NCBI GenBank assembly: GCA_002378565.1
Contig: DFSH01000021.1
Coordinates: 1 to 6,606 of the forward strand
DNA: 6,606 nt
Origin: Flavobacteriales bacterium UBA3442
Lineage (GTDB): Bacteria; Bacteroidota; Bacteroidia; Flavobacteriales; Schleiferiaceae
Direction: 5' to 3'
Part shown: in pieces, positions 5,336 to 6,606 of the stretch
Layout: each line of letters starts with the position of its first letter
Position numbering within the stretch: position 1 is the stretch's first letter
Notes under the pieces: generated by a model
Databases searched by the model: none
What the model saw: only the letters and a program-made list of their open reading frames with translations
What the model was told of the DNA's origin: nothing
Made by a program: the position numbers and the translations under genes

Positions 5336-6099
5336 GGCTGAAAGATACGCCGGGCATTGGCCGTTGTGATGGCGTCTACTTCCTCCAGTGTCATGTTGAG
5401 GTTGTCTGCAATGTGCGTCGCCACCAACTTGAGGTAGGCAGACTCATTGCGCTTGCCGCGATGGGGCGTGGGCGCGAGGTAAGGGCTGTCTGTCTCTAAA
5501 ACCACATGATCCAAACCAATGTTTTGCAGCACAGCTATCACCTGTGCGTTCTTGAAGGTTGTCACCCCGCCAACACCAATCGTTAAACCCAATTCAATGC
5601 ACTCCTTTGCAATCTCAGTTGATGCAGTGAAGCAGTGAAGCACCCCTTTCAATTCAGGGCAAGCACGCTGCCTTAAGACATCCATCATCGGTTCCCACGC
5701 ATCCCTGACATGCATGCTGAAAGGCTTGTCGTAGGTGATGGCCCAATCTAACTGGCGGTGAAGCGCAGCAAGCTGCTCATCCAAACTGTCCTTGTCCCAA
5801 TAAAGATCAAGCCCAATCTCACCCACTGCAATGAACTGAGTGGGGTCTTTCTTCCACATCGCCTCGTAGCGATCCAAAATTGCCATCCAATCGCCCTTCA
5901 CATCACAGGGATGCAATCCCAGCATGAGTCGAATCTGATCAGGGAATTTTGCCTGAAGCGCCTGCATGCGAGGCAAGCTTTCCTCATCCACATTAGGCAA
6001 GAAGCAGTGGGTCACACCAGCATCTCCTGCTCGCTCCATCACCGCGTCGATATCTGCCGCCAAACGGGGACTGTCCAGGTGGGTGTGGGTGTCAATCAT
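5332..6099 (-). CDS. TatD family metal-dependent hydrolase (DNase)
   Basis: A 255-residue TIM-barrel amidohydrolase of the TatD family (E. coli TatD, YcfH, YjjV), metal-dependent nucleases reported to act as 3'-5' exonucleases on DNA and implicated in DNA repair or degradation. Full family length is present. Metal-ligand motifs in order: DTHTHLD (3-9), GEIGLD (93-98, ligand Glu94), MHVRDA (129-134, His130), LHCFT (154-158, His155), ETDSPYLAP (202-210, Asp204), then the RGKRN clamp (214-218). LGLHPCDV (60-67) is also typical. The start ATG lies 3 nt after the sucB stop and the stop overlaps the ansA start, so it is the middle gene of a tight operon. I cannot tell which of the E. coli paralogues is the true orthologue, so no symbol is given. 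Confidence 0.95.
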   Translation of the reverse strand: MIDTHTHLDSPRLAADIDAVMERAGDAGVTHCFLPNVDEESLPRMQALQAKFPDQIRLMLGLHPCDVKGDWMAILDRYEAMWKKDPTQFIAVGEIGLDLYWDKDSLDEQLAALHRQLDWAITYDKPFSMHVRDAWEPMMDVLRQRACPELKGVLHCFTASTEIAKECIELGLTIGVGGVTTFKNAQVIAVLQNIGLDHVVLETDSPYLAPTPHRGKRNESAYLKLVATHIADNLNMTLEEVDAITTANARRIFQP

Positions 6100-6102
6100 G
6101 AC

Positions 6103-6606
6103 TTACAGCTCAAGTGCTGTCTTCACGTCGCCGCCCATCAAAAACTCCACCGGGTTTTCCAGGGCCTCTTTGATGGCAACCAAGGTGCCAACAGATTCAC
6201 GGCCATCAATGATGCGGTGATCATAGCTCAAGGCCACATACATGATGGGGCGAATGACAATTTCACCATCCACCACCATGGGGCGCTCAACTATGTTGTG
6301 CATGCCAAGGATGGCCGACTGAGGCGGATTGATGATAGGCGTTGACAGCATCGATCCAAAGACCCCACCATTGGTGATAGTGAAGGTGCCACCCGTCATC
6401 TCATCGATGCTGATTTTACCATCCCTGACCTTGATGGCCAGCTGCTTAATGTCCTTTTCAACACCTGAAAAACTGAGTGAGGCGGCATCCCTGACCACGG
6501 GAACCATGAGACCTTTAGGCCCACTCACGGCAATGGAAATATCCACCGTATCAAAGGTTACTTGATCATCGCCATCAATCATGGCATTGACCGTTGGGTA
6601 AAGCTC
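6103..6606 (-). CDS. sucB: Dihydrolipoyllysine-residue succinyltransferase (2-oxoglutarate dehydrogenase E2), C-terminal part
   Basis: The final 168 codons of the E2 core of the 2-oxoglutarate dehydrogenase complex, which passes a succinyl group from lipoamide to CoA in the TCA cycle. The gene runs off the right edge, so the lipoyl and E1/E3-binding domains are outside the window. In the fragment: [12 protein letters not shown] (3-14), [13 protein letters not shown] (29-41), [12 protein letters not shown] (74-85), [16 protein letters not shown] (88-103) and the catalytic [11 protein letters not shown] (127-137) with active-site His130 and Asp134. GGVFGS followed by TPIINPPQ and the VSGPKGL segment match SucB/OdhB rather than pyruvate or branched-chain E2 proteins. 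The short tail [10 protein letters not shown] follows the core. It is the upstream gene of a tight minus-strand group with the TatD-family and asparaginase genes. Confidence 0.94.
   Translation of the reverse strand, partial: ELYPTVNAMIDGDDQVTFDTVDISIAVSGPKGLMVPVVRDAASLSFSGVEKDIKQLAIKVRDGKISIDEMTGGTFTITNGGVFGSMLSTPIINPPQSAILGMHNIVERPMVVDGEIVIRPIMYVALSYDHRIIDGRESVGTLVAIKEALENPVEFLMGGDVKTALEL

Noticed and set aside
5758..6345. A 195-codon plus-strand open frame across the TatD and sucB genes
   Set aside because: It is antisense to two genes with all catalytic motifs intact; its product is His-rich and low-quality, as expected of a shadow frame.

Overview
The window looks like a chromosomal housekeeping segment of a Bacteroidota (Bacteroidetes) bacterium with roughly 50% G+C genes. 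This rests on the style of the proteins as I know the families: TrmB with the RRKH...NP segment, an alkyltransferase-like protein with IPAHRVVNR and a WDP tail, and a single-cysteine WCGD thioredoxin-like protein. It is supported by a clean TATATTTG box (the Bacteroidota -7 element, TAnnTTTG) eight bases upstream of the tRNA gene, and by the lack of clear Shine-Dalgarno sequences. Phylum is an inference; I cannot name a genus.

Left block (1-2818, plus strand): the 3' half of recJ, then trmB (14-nt overlap), an alkyltransferase-like gene lacking the alkyl-acceptor cysteine, a YjbR/MmcQ-family gene and a DUF502 membrane-protein gene. The last three are joined by ATGA stop/start overlaps, so they are probably one translationally coupled unit. 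Two members act on damaged or single-stranded DNA (RecJ, ATL), one modifies tRNA (TrmB), and two are poorly characterised.

Middle (2819-3500): a sharply AT-rich islet (about 24% G+C where hand-counted) holding one minus-strand gene for a small four-helix membrane protein of unknown function. It abuts the terminator of a minus-strand tRNA-Ser(GGA) gene (3531-3617). Low G+C next to a tRNA 3' end suggests acquired DNA, but no integrase or clear attachment repeat is present.

Right block: a plus-strand thioredoxin-like gene (to 4292) converges tail-to-tail, with two bases between stop codons, on a minus-strand operon read from the right edge: sucB (odhB; 3' part only), a TatD-family nuclease gene and a type I L-asparaginase gene (ansA). 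sucB and the TatD gene are 3 nt apart; the TatD and asparaginase genes overlap by ATGA.

No CRISPR array, transposase, phage gene or clear defence system was seen. The most unusual items are the AT-rich membrane-protein islet, a C-U mismatch in the tRNA-Ser anticodon stem, and a probable terminator hairpin for the thioredoxin-like gene lying inside the end of the opposing asparaginase gene.
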